DNA of 64,000 bases from Blasia pusilla. Taxonomy: Eukaryota > Marchantiophyta > Marchantiopsida > Blasiales. The DNA is taken from positions 45,260,001-45,324,000 of the forward strand of contig CM114272.1 of assembly GCA_050084515.1 (NCBI GenBank), read 5' to 3'. Under the pieces are notes generated by a model. The model was given only the letters and a program-made list of their open reading frames with translations, searched no databases and was not told the DNA's origin. Shown one piece after another: positions 21,815 to 33,490 of the stretch (position 1 is its first letter; every line of letters begins with the position of its first letter). A program made the position numbers and the translations under genes.

Positions 21815-22980
21815 TTTACTGCCTAGCAAAATCTATAACCAAAATTTTTAGAACATGTACAAGCTACATGACTTCATGGTTTTTGCACCTTTCTTTGCCA
21901 GTGTTGTTTTGTGCCTGATGTCCTCGGTATACATGAGTTCTTGAAAAATATTTCGGCCAAGTTTTTCCTCTGTTGACCTTATATTCAAGGTTGCTTGTGG
22001 ACAAAATCAGTGTCCGTGGAAATGTCCATGTCCGTGGACTTATGTCCGTCCTATGGAAGGACTTGTCCATATGGGCTCCACCTTTCCCTTCTTTCCACTT
22101 CCCTTCATTTGCCTTCATGTTCCATACTCCCCCATTTCTTCCTCCTTCCACCTCCACTCCCTCCTCCCTCATTGCTCCACTCATCCTTGCCTTGCCTTCC
22201 ATCATGGACTATAAGTGTGGGTCCAACCTCTTATAACCCATGTCCGTGGACATGTCTGGACTTGTCCGTCCTAAGGATGGACTTGTCCGTTTTTGTACAA
22301 CCATCCTTATATTTCTTTCCCACATATGGAGTGCACATATATCTCACCCCTCTTTGGGTTGATGCCCTCATCAACGCAAACCTTTTTAATGTCAAGTCAT
22401 TGTGGGAAGCCAACCCCTTGACATCGAATCGCATTATGGTAGCTAACCCGCAATTCATCTTTTGGCTTAAGTTTTAGGTTGTCGCTTGCAACACTTAGCA
22501 TCATTTAGCATCTCCTCTTCAATGAGCCTAGACCGATTCTCAACCGATCTAACCTATCAAATAAGCTAACTAAGGTTGCTACCTAAAACTTCTCGTGCTC
22601 ACAACTTGTAAACATCTCACATGTTTACACGGTCCACAATTTGTACTACTCTTGGGTCGTTCTCGTATTCGACTTACGCGCGTCACTAAGTTCACTCATA
22701 CACTCACAAGTGAGATCACCCCAAGCCCCAAGACATAGTGATTTGCCCCGGCGACGCTAGGGCGAGCCCAAGTGCTAGTTGCCCAACACTTAGTCTTGTT
22801 CTAGGTGCTTATCTGAATACCAACTCTCGCCTCAAATACTCCTTGTTTATCCTCTTGACTTACATCCTAAGCGTATGAAGAACTATTCATTGTCATGCCC
22901 TACCAAAGACAAATTACAAATAACACACGCATCGAATCTCCAAATTCATGCATTCCTTTATTGAAAAACTAACTTGCTCT
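21815..22980. other. No gene; palindromic GTCCGTGGAC repeat motifs
   Basis: GTCCGTGGA-type motifs cluster at 22011-22050 and 22240-22256. A longer block (CTTGTCCGTCCTA.GGA.GGACTTGTCC) is repeated about 225 bp apart (22046-22070 and 22260-22290). This looks like retroelement regulatory or LTR sequence. No coding function was recognised. Confidence 0.4.
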
Positions 22981-23044
22981 AGTTACAACGGCCTTTGGCC
23001 CAATCTTCCTATGGCAAAAGTCATGTCTCTAGCTTCTCCATGTA

Positions 23045-23524
23045 CTAACGCATGTGCTTCCCTTGAAACTGTTTGAAGTCTTGCAACACCTCTTGCGCAT
23101 GTTCCATATCTGCCTCAGCAATCCAAGTCGCCTCTTTCACATGGTAGCCTTTCCACTTGACCAAGTACTCGTACTTGTTGGCCCTACGCCTTGTATGCAA
23201 GATGGTCTCCACCTCAAACTCAGGTTCTTCGGTTAAGATTACATGTTGTGGTCTCAACGCTTGTCTTTGCTCGCGACAATCATTATCCTGAAGATACTTC
23301 TTCAACAATGACACATGGAAAGTGGGATATATCTTCAACTCTTCTGGCAGCTCCAATGTATACACATCCTCAAATGGGTTTGCCTTAATCACATACGGTC
23401 CCTCATACTTGGCAGGTAGCTTCGCGGATAACTCCTTCGGAAGAGTGAGATTCTTCACACTCAACCACACTTGTTCACCAACTTGGAATCTCACTTGGCG
23501 CGTGCTTTTGTTAGCATGCTTCAC
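23045..23524 (-). pseudogene. Integrase C-terminus and chromodomain
   Basis: The 159-codon frame contains F-Q-V-G-E-Q-V-W-L-S (integrase C-terminal SH3-like part), K-Y-E-G-P-Y-V-I and H-V-S-L-L-K-K-Y-L. Then follows a chromodomain-like block: Y-E-Y-L-V-K-W-K-G-Y and E-A-T-W-I-A-E-A-D, with the aromatic residues (Y, W, W) expected of a methyl-lysine cage. Chromodomains of chromoviruses are thought to guide integration to methylated-histone chromatin. Confidence 0.9.
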
Positions 23525-24209
23525 ATACCTCAGTTTGGAAACTCAGCTTGGTCTTGAACCTCCTGAACAAGTGTTTCCAAAAGGCACTAGTAAACTTTGG
23601 ATCCCGATCTGAAACAATACTCCTTGGCAATCCGTGCGCGCGCCACCAACTATGTAGGAAGAGTCGGGAAGTTGTATAGGCTGTCGCTGAATCCACCGTA
23701 GGCAAGAATCTCCCCAACTTACTGAACCGATAAACTATCACAAGTATAGCATTGTATCCCTCAGACTCTGGAAGACTCGTTATGAAGCCCATACTCACAC
23801 TATGCAAGGGCCCGTACGGAATCGGCAAGGGATGCAACAAGCCTTGTTTCTTTGCATAAGAAACCATGTTCGCCTGACAGGTCACAAAGGTCTTCACATA
23901 TTGAGCAACATCTTCTTTCATGTTGGGCCAAAAGAACCTTTTAGCCAAAATAGCCAACGTGGATTTCTCCCCCTTATGTCCTGCCAAGGGTCCATCATGA
24001 CATTCCACTAACACCTTGGTTCGTAGTTTGGCTTCGCTCGCATAGATCCTGCTTTGCTTGAACCTTAGTAAACCATGTCTCAAACTTATGTTAGCCACCT
24101 TCTCACCCAGCTTCAACTTCCTTACGTACTCACTCGCTTGGGTGTCTTTCATGTATCCCTCACGAATCCTTCTTTCTAGATCTGTTTCCTTAGGGAACAT
24201 TGCTCTCAA
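23511..24209 (-). pseudogene. Integrase core, truncated before the catalytic Glu
   Basis: The HHCC-type zinc-binding part (H-D-G-P-L-A-G-H-K-G, then C-Q-A-N) is followed by S-M-G-F-I-T-S-L-P, where the first catalytic Asp has become Gly, and V-S-D-R-D-P-K-F-T-S-A-F with the second Asp. Reading then ends (F-Q-T-E-V-C-E-A-C-stop), and the next frame begins far downstream in the protein (N-K-S-T-R-Q-V-R-F). The segment with the catalytic Glu is missing, an internal deletion of roughly 150 codons by comparison with the family. Confidence 0.85.
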
Positions 24210-24353
24210 GACCTATGTTATTGATGGCATGTCCTCATCCCTACGACTCAACGCGTCCGAAATGACATTATCATTCCTTGGCTTGTGGATCAATTCCACA
24301 TTCATCAACGCCAAGGTATCATGCCATCTTAGTTGTTTTGGTGTTACTCAATC

Positions 24354-25545
24354 CTAGGTCTCAAAATACTTGAGCGATACGTTATCGGTGAACACTCGAG
24401 TCTTGTGAAGTTCCAAATAGTGACGCCACTTCCTAAAGCAATGGACCACCGCGAACAACTCTTTCTCATGAGCGGGCCACCTTCTCTCGGTGTCGCTGAG
24501 CTTCTTACTCTTGTAGGCTATAGGTCTTCCTTCATGTACCAAAATTCCTGCAATCGCAAAGTCACTAGCATCCGTATGCACCTCGAACGGCTTTTCGAAC
24601 TCTGGCAGCTTCAACACAGACTCCTGCAATAGGATCTCTTTGACTTGGTTGAACGCGTCATTCACTTCTTGGGTCCAAGTTGTGTCAGCATAATTTGCAG
24701 TCCAATTTTTGAGAGATCTCACGATACCCAAAAAATTCCTCACATAGGTTCGGTAGAACTGCACCGCGCAGATAAACCTCCTCATTCCCTTCACCGTGGA
24801 AGGAGGTTTCCACTCGGCAATGGCTTTCACTTTGTCCATATCTGGACTAACTCCATCTTTGCTAACCACGTGACCCAAGAACTTGATCTTGTGCAACCCG
24901 AACTCACTCTTGTCCATATTCGCATACAGCTTGTTCGCCCTTAGTTTCAACCACACCGCCCTCAAATGTCGAGCGTGCTCTTCCAATGACTTCGAGTATA
25001 TCATCAATATAGATGATCACGTAATCATCCATCTCCTCATGAAAAATGGATTTCATCAATGTGATGAACGTCAGAGGTGCATTACACAGAACGAAGGGCA
25101 TCACCACAAACTTGAACGTGCCATATCTTGTTCTACGCGCAGTCTTTTCCACATCTGCTTCGGAAATCCGAATCTCATAATATCCTGATTTCAAGTCAAT
25201 CCTACTAAAGTTCTTTGCCCCTGACAGTCTATCAAAGAGGTCATCGATACTCGGGAGAGGGTAATTTTTTCTCACCGTCACTTTATTCAGCGCACGGTAA
25301 TCCACACGAAGTCTCATCTTCCCATCCTTCTTCTTCACAAAGAGAACAAACGCTCCATACGGTGACTTGCTGGTTCTAATATAGCCTTTCTCTAAGAGCT
25401 CACTTAATTGCTTTTTCAGCTCAACGAGCCCCTCCTGATTCAATCTATATGGTGCCTTAGAAGGTGGTTGAGATCCGGGAATGACCTCTATCTTGTGATC
25501 GACTGCCCTATGTTGTGGCAACTCGTTCGGAAGCTCATTCGTCAA
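24354..25545 (-). pseudogene. Reverse transcriptase and RNase H of the chromovirus
   Basis: RT (24904-25545) reads [27 protein letters not shown] and [10 protein letters not shown], with catalytic YIDD. A single frame change right after YIDD leads into the next frame (24354-25007): [17 protein letters not shown] and V-K-A-I-A-E-W. RNase H follows with V-H-T-D-A-S-D-F-A-I, H-E-K-E-L-F-A-V and V-F-T-D-N, then a stop. Confidence 0.92.
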
Positions 25546-25572
25546 GACATCACCAAACTCCTTGACTACTCT

Positions 25573-26181
25573 CTATAGCAATCCTGGGATTCCCCTTGAA
25601 GCCAAGGCCTGATCCCTGCGTTTCTCACAAGGGGTGTCCTCCACGTATCTCATTAAGCAAAGGAATCCATCCTCCAACTCGGTCAAACTCCTCCTTGTAA
25701 TGGTGTTCACCAACTCCTTCCTCACAGGCATCTCGCAAACCAACCTCACTTGCAACCATTTTCCTTTCACTAAAATGCTCAACCTCAATGGCCTTTGCCT
25801 TAGTTCCACCTCATACGCATCCAGGAATGTGTTCCCCAAGACTCCGTCGATGCCATCCATCTCGCACACCGTGAAATTCTCCTTCAACTCGAATACTCTG
25901 CATCCTATCGTCAAACCCAGTACCAACTCGGAAGTTCGTTGAGACTTGCCTCTGGCAAATCCAACTCAAATGGGTTCGTCCTTTTTAGAGGTTGACACAC
26001 GCAACTCCTTCATGATTCTTGGGCTTAGGAAGGAGTGCGAAGCACCTGTATCCACGAGCAACATCACATCGCGATCAGCAATTTTGGATCTTAGGTACAC
26101 CAAGTTGGGCGTCCTCTTAGTGACTTGAATGGAGGTCTCCAAACCTCTTGCCGACAAGTGCTTAGCAGCTAACGCAATCAT
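25573..26181 (-). pseudogene. Aspartic protease of the chromovirus
   Basis: The active site is L-L-V-D-T-G-A-S-H-S-F-L (25966-26181). The second block (25573-25926) is D-G-V-L-G-N-T-F-L-D, the flap/hydrophobic-G region typical of retropepsins. A stop and frame change separate the two near 25930-25965. Confidence 0.88.
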
Positions 26182-26211
26182 ACTCCCATTACTAATCTTC
26201 GGTTTGGAGCA

Positions 26212-27285
26212 TCATTTTTCCATGTGCCTAGGTTTGCCACAATTGTAGCATACCACCTTGCCATTTCCTGACTTCAGATGATGTGCTCCCTTTGGCTTAG
26301 GAAGGCGTTCCTGTCGCTTTGCTGCTAGGTTGAGAGACTCTCCTTGGTCCCGCTCAACCCCACTCCAGAACCTCTTAGATGCCCCTTTATTTTTCAAACT
26401 TTTGGAAAAAAAAATTGTCTCAAAGGGCTTCGATGTTTGGACCTCATTGTCCCCAATCCGCTCCGCCAGCCTCAAAAGCTCCATGCAGATGTTTGGCAAC
26501 TCCGGCATTCTGTACAAGGCCTTCTCTGCACTTGGTTTGAGTCCACTAATGAAGATCGCTATCTGCGATGCCTCATCCATCTTAGGAATGGAGTTCAACA
26601 TTGCGATGAACTCCCTCACGTAAGCACTTAAGGGCCCAGTCTTCCGTAGTCACACGAGCTCCACCCTATCGCGAATCTCTTGGTACTCTGGGGTGAATTG
26701 GTCACCAATCATCGTCTTGAACTCCTCCCAACTCAGAGGTGAACCGCCAGCTAGATATTCTTCCTGTTGCGCTGTCCACCACTGTAGCGCATGATCCTTT
26801 AGAAAGGTGACCGCCAGTGCCACCTTATCTTGTTCTGTTGCCGTCTGCGCCTCAAAGTAATATTCCATCTCCATAAGGAAATCGTTCACCTTGCGAGGGT
26901 GCCCCACTCCGGTAAATGGCGTGGGCAGGTTTGTCTTGCAGAGCTTTTTGCCATAACTCGAATCTCTGTCCGACTCGAGCTCTAAAATCCATTTTTTTTG
27001 CATGAGGACTTGTTCGGTCATCATCTTCATATAATCCAACATCTGGGCATAGAAGGTCAGTTCACTTGAGTTTGGGGCCATTGGCTCCGTATGAGAGTGT
27101 ACGTTTGGGACACCCTCATGTCTGATATTCAGCATCTTGGGAGTTAGCGTTTCCTCCATCGGCTCCCAATCCGGCATTGGTTCGTCACGTGGTTTGCGTC
27201 GCTTGGCTTGGAATGTCCGTGGTTCATCTCCCCCGGTTGCCATCTTCAAGCCGCCACACTCAGATCTCCTCCTCATTTCTTGCAT
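26212..27285 (-). pseudogene. Gag of the chromovirus
   Basis: The N-terminal frame 26650-27285 contains F-L-M-E-M-E-Y-Y-F-E-A and H-A-L-Q-W-W-T-A-Q-Q-E-E-Y, matching the retrotransposon gag core. A TGA about 10 codons later separates it from 26212-26619 (V-R-E-F-I-A-M-L-N-S, G-L-K-P-S-A), which ends in a zinc knuckle, V-C-Y-N-C-G-K-P-R-H-M-E-K, after which the last Cys is lost in a frame end. The TGA is explicable as CGA to TGA. Confidence 0.88.
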
Positions 27286-27379
27286 CCCTCCTTAAGCGTC
27301 TGGGTCTCGCCACTACCTCGGGTTTTCCCCAAGCGTTCGGTTACTCCCACAACCCCAAGTTCTCGCTCACCAAGGATTA

Positions 27380-27391
27380 GCTCTGATACCA
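27380..27391 (-). other. Primer-binding site for initiator tRNA-Met
   Basis: On the reverse strand the 12 bases read TGGTATCAGAGC, complementary to the 3' end of plant initiator tRNA-Met and the usual PBS of plant gypsy elements. It starts two bases inside the end of the 5' LTR (27394). Confidence 0.9.
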
Positions 27392-27393
27392 CA

Positions 27394-27748
<355 letters not shown>

Positions 27749-28955
27749 AGTCCCGACAGGCCTGGTATGTTAGGATGACATGTTCTAAAGCACTGCTCTT
27801 GGGTAGCTTATAATGAGTGAACCGCGTGCAAGCAATATAGCAATACTCTCTGTCGAGTTGCCCATTGCTGTAGTTGGAACCTGTAGTGGGCTTGCGATGT
27901 CGTTCCCCTGGTTGGTAGTGTGGATTAGTGTGTCCTGTAATCCATGTGACTTGTGGCGATTGTGCCACAAGTAAGGTGTCCGATGGACTTAGTTGGAGAA
28001 ATGGAGACCTCTCCTTCTTTTGAAGCTGGATTCACGGGCCCTCCTCTGCAGATTTAATGCGGTCGCATTCACCTTGGCGGTAGTGATGATCTCTGGGGGT
28101 AACAAGCGGGCTCTCTTTGGGCACACTGCCGCTTGAGGCAGCCCCTCTGCACAAATAGGACAGCGAGTCCTGTCTGGACTCGGCCGGGAGCTTAAACATT
28201 CTCCCAGATCCTAAATCAGTTGTTTGCCAAACCTCTACATATAATCAGCGGCCTTGAGCCCAACATATCTCCGTCCTCCCAAGCTTGTGAGGAGTATCGG
28301 TTCACCTATCAAAGGCGCATACCAAAGCCCAAGCATCCCCAAGTTGGGTGGGGAATACCGGCATGTTTATGTGAGACGCTCAAAGGCCCCGGAGTTCGGA
28401 CTGGGCAGCGAGTTCAATCTAGTCTATAGGAGGAGACCACGGTTCCACATGATCATTTTAGGTGTACATCCCACATGAGACTTTGTCTCATTTAAGATCA
28501 TGTCGCAGACTTTGGGCTTTGAATTTCGGCTCTTCTTTGGGGTTACTCGGATGATGAACGGAAATCAATGTATCTTCAAGGCGTCTATCAAGGGCGAGGA
28601 GGCCAATACTTGGCTTGCCACAAAAACCAAGTGTCTCAAGATCCGAGGCGTGCACGCAAATCGAGGGCTATGGTAGTCGAGGTGGTTCAGCTTGAAGGAA
28701 AGGCCCATCTCCACAAAACCGTTGGTGATCTACACACCTAATGTCTTTAGTGTTCTCCAAGGGACCAGCGATGAAGAGCCTGCACATGAAGAGGTTCCAT
28801 GTCGCAGCGACCACACCGACGCCAAAAGCGTGCCCGCCGATCCCCAACCCACTTAGTGACACGTCTCCGTTTGGGTACTGAACTTCGTGGATCGACCCAT
28901 GCAATGAAGCAGGTGGAGGTTGCTTTGAAGTTTTGCTGAAAAATCAAATACATAT

Positions 28956-30334
28956 ATGGGGTCGGAAACTTGGGAAACCAAGTTAATGGAGATACCCCAT
29001 GTACCACACTATGCATGGTTTGGAAAGATGTGTAGCACCCAGGCGAACAACAACAGAGGTATGAAGGGTGTCGGGTTCTTCATCGAGACTTCATGGTGGC
29101 AGTGTGAGATCATCAAAGACAGGCTCGAGTATGAACACAAAGATATGGGTCAAAGTCCGAGTGAGTGCAACTCGCGGGATATGTATATGGGGTGTATTTA
29201 CATGCCTACAACAATGAATGTCTTCAATGAGGCAGCGTTTGATAGTGTGAAAACTGATTGCCTTGGGTTCCAGACAAGGGGAACATAGTCTTCTGGGAGA
29301 CTTCAGTTGGGTGGGGCAAGGCACCGATCCCCAAGCGGAGATCGGGATGTTTGGAGATGTGAGAGTGAATGGCAATGGCACACGGCTGATCACGATGTTG
29401 AGGGAACTTCAACTGATGGCACTTAATGAAAGGCATAAGGTGGGATCCCCGGCTTGGACTAGGGTCAACTTCAAGGATAATGAGAGCTCCATTGTGGACT
29501 ACTTAGCTGTGGATGAGGAACTCTACACACGCAGTGGGAAGATCACAGTGGATGCGACAGACATTGGAAGATGAGATCATTCATTGGTCTGGACAGAGTT
29601 GCAGCAAAGCCTAAAATGCTCGACCAAACCAGTGAAGAGGGTGATCAAGAAATGGAGGATAGAGGACTTCCAAGATGAGGGCAACAAGAACGTGTACATT
29701 GGCAAGTTGGAAGAAAATCTCTTGGCATTTGACACTTTCATTGAATCTACCGTCAAGACCTTTGGTTTCACAAGAACAACTGTGGACATGGGCATGGTGG
29801 GAGCGTGGAGTGACAGATGCCGCCGAGATTGCTGTCGGCAAGAAATTGATAATATGCGGCAGAGCCGTCAAATGGTGGTCCTTGGAACTCAAGGCAGCCA
29901 TTGCCAAACGAAGGGAAGCGTATGTCATAAGTGCCAAAGCCAGGGACGATGCATCCTTGTGGGCAGAGTATGTAGCCCTACGCAAGGAAACCCGTCTTCT
30001 TGTGCCCATGCACAAGAAGCAAATGAACCAAGCCATATACTCATCCATCAATGAGAATTTCACTAAGAATCAGAAAAAGTTCTGGATGGAAGTGCAAAAA
30101 TTGAGCAAGGCCAGGGACAAAAACGACGTGAAGGCCTTGAAGAGAAAAGACGGTGGAATGGTGACCACAGCTAAACAGATCCGACATGTGTTGGAAGGCC
30201 ATTACAAGGAGTTAGGCGGGGAAGCCTGCTTTCGGACATCCCTTGAAGAGCAGAACTTCGAGAGGGTGGTGGAGGATTTTGTTAAGATACAACGGAGAAG
30301 GCAGATGATGAGGTTGAGTGGGCAACCCATATAA
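28956..30334 (+). pseudogene. LINE ORF2: endonuclease and linker (copy 1)
   Basis: Frames at 28956-29288, 29263-29574, 29584-30054 and 29675-30334. Recognisable parts are K-G-V-G-F-F-I-E-T-S-W-W, L-L-G-D-F-S-W-V-G-Q-G (the G-D-F-N motif of APE-like endonucleases, Asn to Ser here), S-I-V-D-Y-L-A-V and D-I-G-R, where the S-D-H motif follows in copy 2 but a TGA stands here. The linker (K-R-R-E-A-Y-V-I-S-A-K-A-R-D-D) is Lys/Arg-rich and helical. The endonuclease nicks the target for target-primed reverse transcription in intact LINEs. Confidence 0.82.
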
Positions 30335-30516
30335 TGATTGGTTCTCCCTGGCTGAGGTGGGAGCAAAGTGATCAAAGAACTTGTGAACCACAAAGCGGCG
30401 GTGGTGATGAGCTTGTGAATGAGTGTTGAAGTATGGCGATCTTGCTATGGCTCGTTCTCTAGTGAGTCTCTTCAACATGGTCTCAAGCGGGTGAAGTCAT
30501 CCCACAAAGATGGCGG

Positions 30517-31140
30517 ATGGGAGTCATCGTGAACCTCTTCAAGAAGGGTGAGCGAGAAGACCCCGGAAACTACAGGGGTATTACATTGCCGAGTGTAGTC
30601 GGGAAGCTCCTCCGCCGTATACTCAACAATAGGATCTTTATGTACCGGAGGAGAATTTCGTCATCAAGGAAGGCTAGGCTGGCTTCCGGCAAGCCCGAGG
30701 ATGCGTGGACCACATCTTCACCTTCAGTCGAGATCATCCAGGGTAGGAAAAGAGGGAAACCCACCTATTGCTTCTTCTTGGACCTCAAGAAGGCATACGA
30801 CACTTGTATGGCGTGACGCGCTTTCTTATAGCCTGTGGAAGGCGGGGTGAGAGGGAAAATGTGGAGGGTGGTGGAGAAGATGTACCAGAACACAAGGAGT
30901 AGAGTTCTCGGTGAATGGCCAAAAGAGTGGGACATTCGACATCAAGCAAGGAGTGGCTCAAGGATGCCCGCTCTCCCCACCCTCTTCAACATTTTTGTGA
31001 ATTCCCTATTGGAAGAAATGGAGGATAGTGGACTAGGCATACGGGTGGGCAACAACTCTATTGTTGCCCTCATGTTTTCGATGACTTTGGTGGCCTCGAG
31101 GAAACAGGAGAGAAACTCCAAGAGATGATCTCCTTGACCA
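30517..31140 (+). pseudogene. LINE ORF2: reverse transcriptase (copy 1)
   Basis: Typical non-LTR RT blocks: N-Y-R-G-I-T-L-P-S-V-V-G-K-L (block 1/2), C-F-F-L-D-L-K-K-A-Y-D-T (the F-x-D-x-x-K-A-Y-D block) and L-F-N-I-F-V-N-S-L-L-E. Where the catalytic F-A-D-D is expected (about 31075-31090), the frame reads M-F-S-M-T-L-V because of a small deletion. Frame changes occur near 30820 and 30950. Confidence 0.85.
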
Positions 31141-31439
31141 AACTCGTGTGACATGTGGGGCATGGAGGCAAATGTCTTGAAGTGCGGTGTGATGATTTTC
31201 AATGGCAAGGAGGAGGACCAAGACCAATAGTGGTATTGGGGTGACCAAGAGATCCCCCGTGTGACTACCTACACCTATCTGGGCATAGAATTTCGGAAGA
31301 TTGCATGTGGGATGCACACATTAAGAAGACTACTTTGAGAAAGGCCACAAGAAGGTGAACGATCTTTCCAGATTCCCCTGATCAAAGGCCGGACATCACA
31401 TCGAAGTAAAGCGCTGTGTCATTTTGCATACCATTCGTC

Positions 31440-32203
31440 CCTCGCTGGAATACGGGCAGCAGTGTGGGATGCCAACACCAAACAAAGGGATAGGCTTGAA
31501 GTCGTGCACCAAGGCGTTTGGGGTATGATGTCAACTTCATCACGAACAGCCCAGCGTTGGTGTGAGATCGAACTAGGTGTGGAACCCTTGGAGGATAGAC
31601 GTGACATCGCCAAGTTGAAATGGCGACGCAGCTTGATTGGAGACAATGGACTCCCATCGCTATCCTAAAGAGGTGATGGGAAAACTGGACCCAAAGAAGA
31701 CCCGTAAAGCAGGCCAAATCTTGACGAAAAAGGTTCAAGAGATTGTGCAAGCATCCAAGCTTCCAGAGGGGCTGAATGTGGGAGCAAGATGAGAAAGCAT
31801 TGGTGGATACCATAACCAAAGCAATGGGCAAACGCTCATAGCGAAAGATGGAGGAAGCCATGAAGATGTCGACCTCTCTCTTTTGACGGTATATCCCGAG
31901 AGGGCAGAGAATCAAGAACTATTCGCGGGGAACCCCTTGCTTGGGAACCCGGCTCAAGTTCAAGTTCGGGACGGGGCAATCCCCTTGAACCATAAGAAAA
32001 GCAAGATGGGAACACAACTAAACTCTTGCGCCTTGTGTGACGATGGGGACGAAACCTCTAGTCATTACTTGGTCTCTGCGCAAAATTCACAACACACAGA
32101 GCAAGAGCATATCGATATTGCTAAGGTGGTAGCACCAGAATTGTTCAACACATTCAATAGCCTTGATTCAAAGTGCCCAAAGTCTTTGACCTTTGGTAAG
32201 TAA
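31440..32203 (+). pseudogene. LINE ORF2 C-terminal region with Cys/His finger (copy 1)
   Basis: The frame 31462-31668 reads R-L-E-V-V-H-Q-G-V-W-G-M and L-E-D-R-R-D-I-A-K-L-K-W, the usual region after the LINE RT. The frame 31883-32203 has C-A-L-C-D-D-G-D-E-T-S-S-H-Y-L, a zinc-finger-like C-x2-C..ET..H motif found near LINE ORF2 ends; the last Cys is not seen. Confidence 0.7.
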
Positions 32204-32449
32204 TGTCTATTGGGGATCCCAATCAAGTAAAGTAGATTGTGTGGTGAAGAGTTTCTTGGTTGACACTTGAAGCTCCGCAAGACAAAACACGTTGTTTGGT
32301 CAAGACTCACACTATATTAGAGTGTCTCCCTCTCTCATATGGTACCTTCTTCACTTGCTTCTCTCTCTACACCCATCCCAGTCTCAAGCACCGTCCAACC
32401 AGGGCGCGGGGTCTATGGTCGCAAGGCTACAATAGGCACTACTTAATGA

Positions 32450-32603
<154 letters not shown>

Positions 32604-32625
32604 ACATATGGACCATGCATGTCCT

Positions 32626-33490
32626 AGGTAGGGGACGCGCCTAGCAGTCCCAACTGTCCAACGGTCCTTGCATGAGCCCCTAACCGAGATTCAAAAATAT
32701 GAGTCGCAAGTCGGAATCCAATAGGGATCTCTGAAATCCCTCTATTGAACTTGGTTTGGGTTTTGAAGCCCAACACCAAACTCACGATCTGTTTTGTGCC
32801 CTTGGGTCGCCCCATAGCGCCCAAAGTAGGGTTCGAGTCCCAAGCATTCTTGGAGGTCTTCCCCCTTACCAGTACTTCTGGGAAACTCGAAGGTCCCCCT
32901 ACCTTTGGGAAAGACCACCCGGGCCCCTCTTTTTGGTCCTCAACCCGACTCCTCTTACAGTCGGATTTGGCCCATATCTCATCCTTTGCACAAGCATTTG
33001 CAAAGATCTTTGGTGCGTTGGAACCAACTTGACATAAGATTTCCAATGCTACCTTACTTGTTCCAAACTCTTTTTGGGACTCAAAGTTATGGTCAAAAGT
33101 ACAGTTGGAAACTCCTAAATGCTGCCCACGTCTCAAGTCTGGTTTTCACCCCTTGGCCGCGTCTCGTCCAAGTCTTGACTTCTCTCAAGTCTGAGTACCA
33201 CGTTTGGTTCCAGTTTCCTGGTCACAACCACAACACACAAAACACTCGGAATGCTCGCCTCACTCGCGTCTTGCCCTTGTGTTTCCTTAACTCCCAAAAC
33301 ACAAACCATCCTAGCGTGAGCTTGCTAGAGTTCGGATGTCCCGCTTCCCGCTTGTTTGGTTATGAGGGTCGCGACATATATTTTCATATGCACAATTATA
33401 CCGGTTGTCATTGCCTTAATAAAAATTTTGATTACTTACTTGTGTCTAGATGTATTAGCCTAGGGTTTTCTTTCTCAACATTGTAATTGC
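32626..33490 (-). repeat. Chromovirus 5' LTR, remainder
   Basis: Continues the alignment with 50460-51015 (CGCGCCTAGC.GTCCCAACTG, AAAAATATGAGTCGCA, CTTGGTTTGGGTTTTGAA, GCCGCGTCTCGTCC). Sequence to about 33490 is probably the rest of the LTR, but there is no second copy to confirm its outer end. Confidence 0.75.

Larger units (their letters stand above)
22985..27391 (-). mobile_element. Ty3/gypsy chromovirus (internal region)
   Basis: Reverse-strand element with gag (26212-27285), protease (25573-26181), RT/RNase H (24354-25545), integrase (23511-24209) and integrase C-terminus with chromodomain (23045-23524). A primer-binding site at 27380-27391 is followed by the 5' LTR. It is less decayed than the methyltransferase/PHD family but still dead, with a stop in gag, a frameshift after the RT active site and a deletion in integrase. 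No matching 3' LTR was recognised below 22985. Confidence 0.92.

Noticed and set aside
32829-32842. GGGTTCGAGTCCC as a tRNA T-arm
   Set aside because: No acceptor, D or anticodon arm fits around it; it lies in an LTR.
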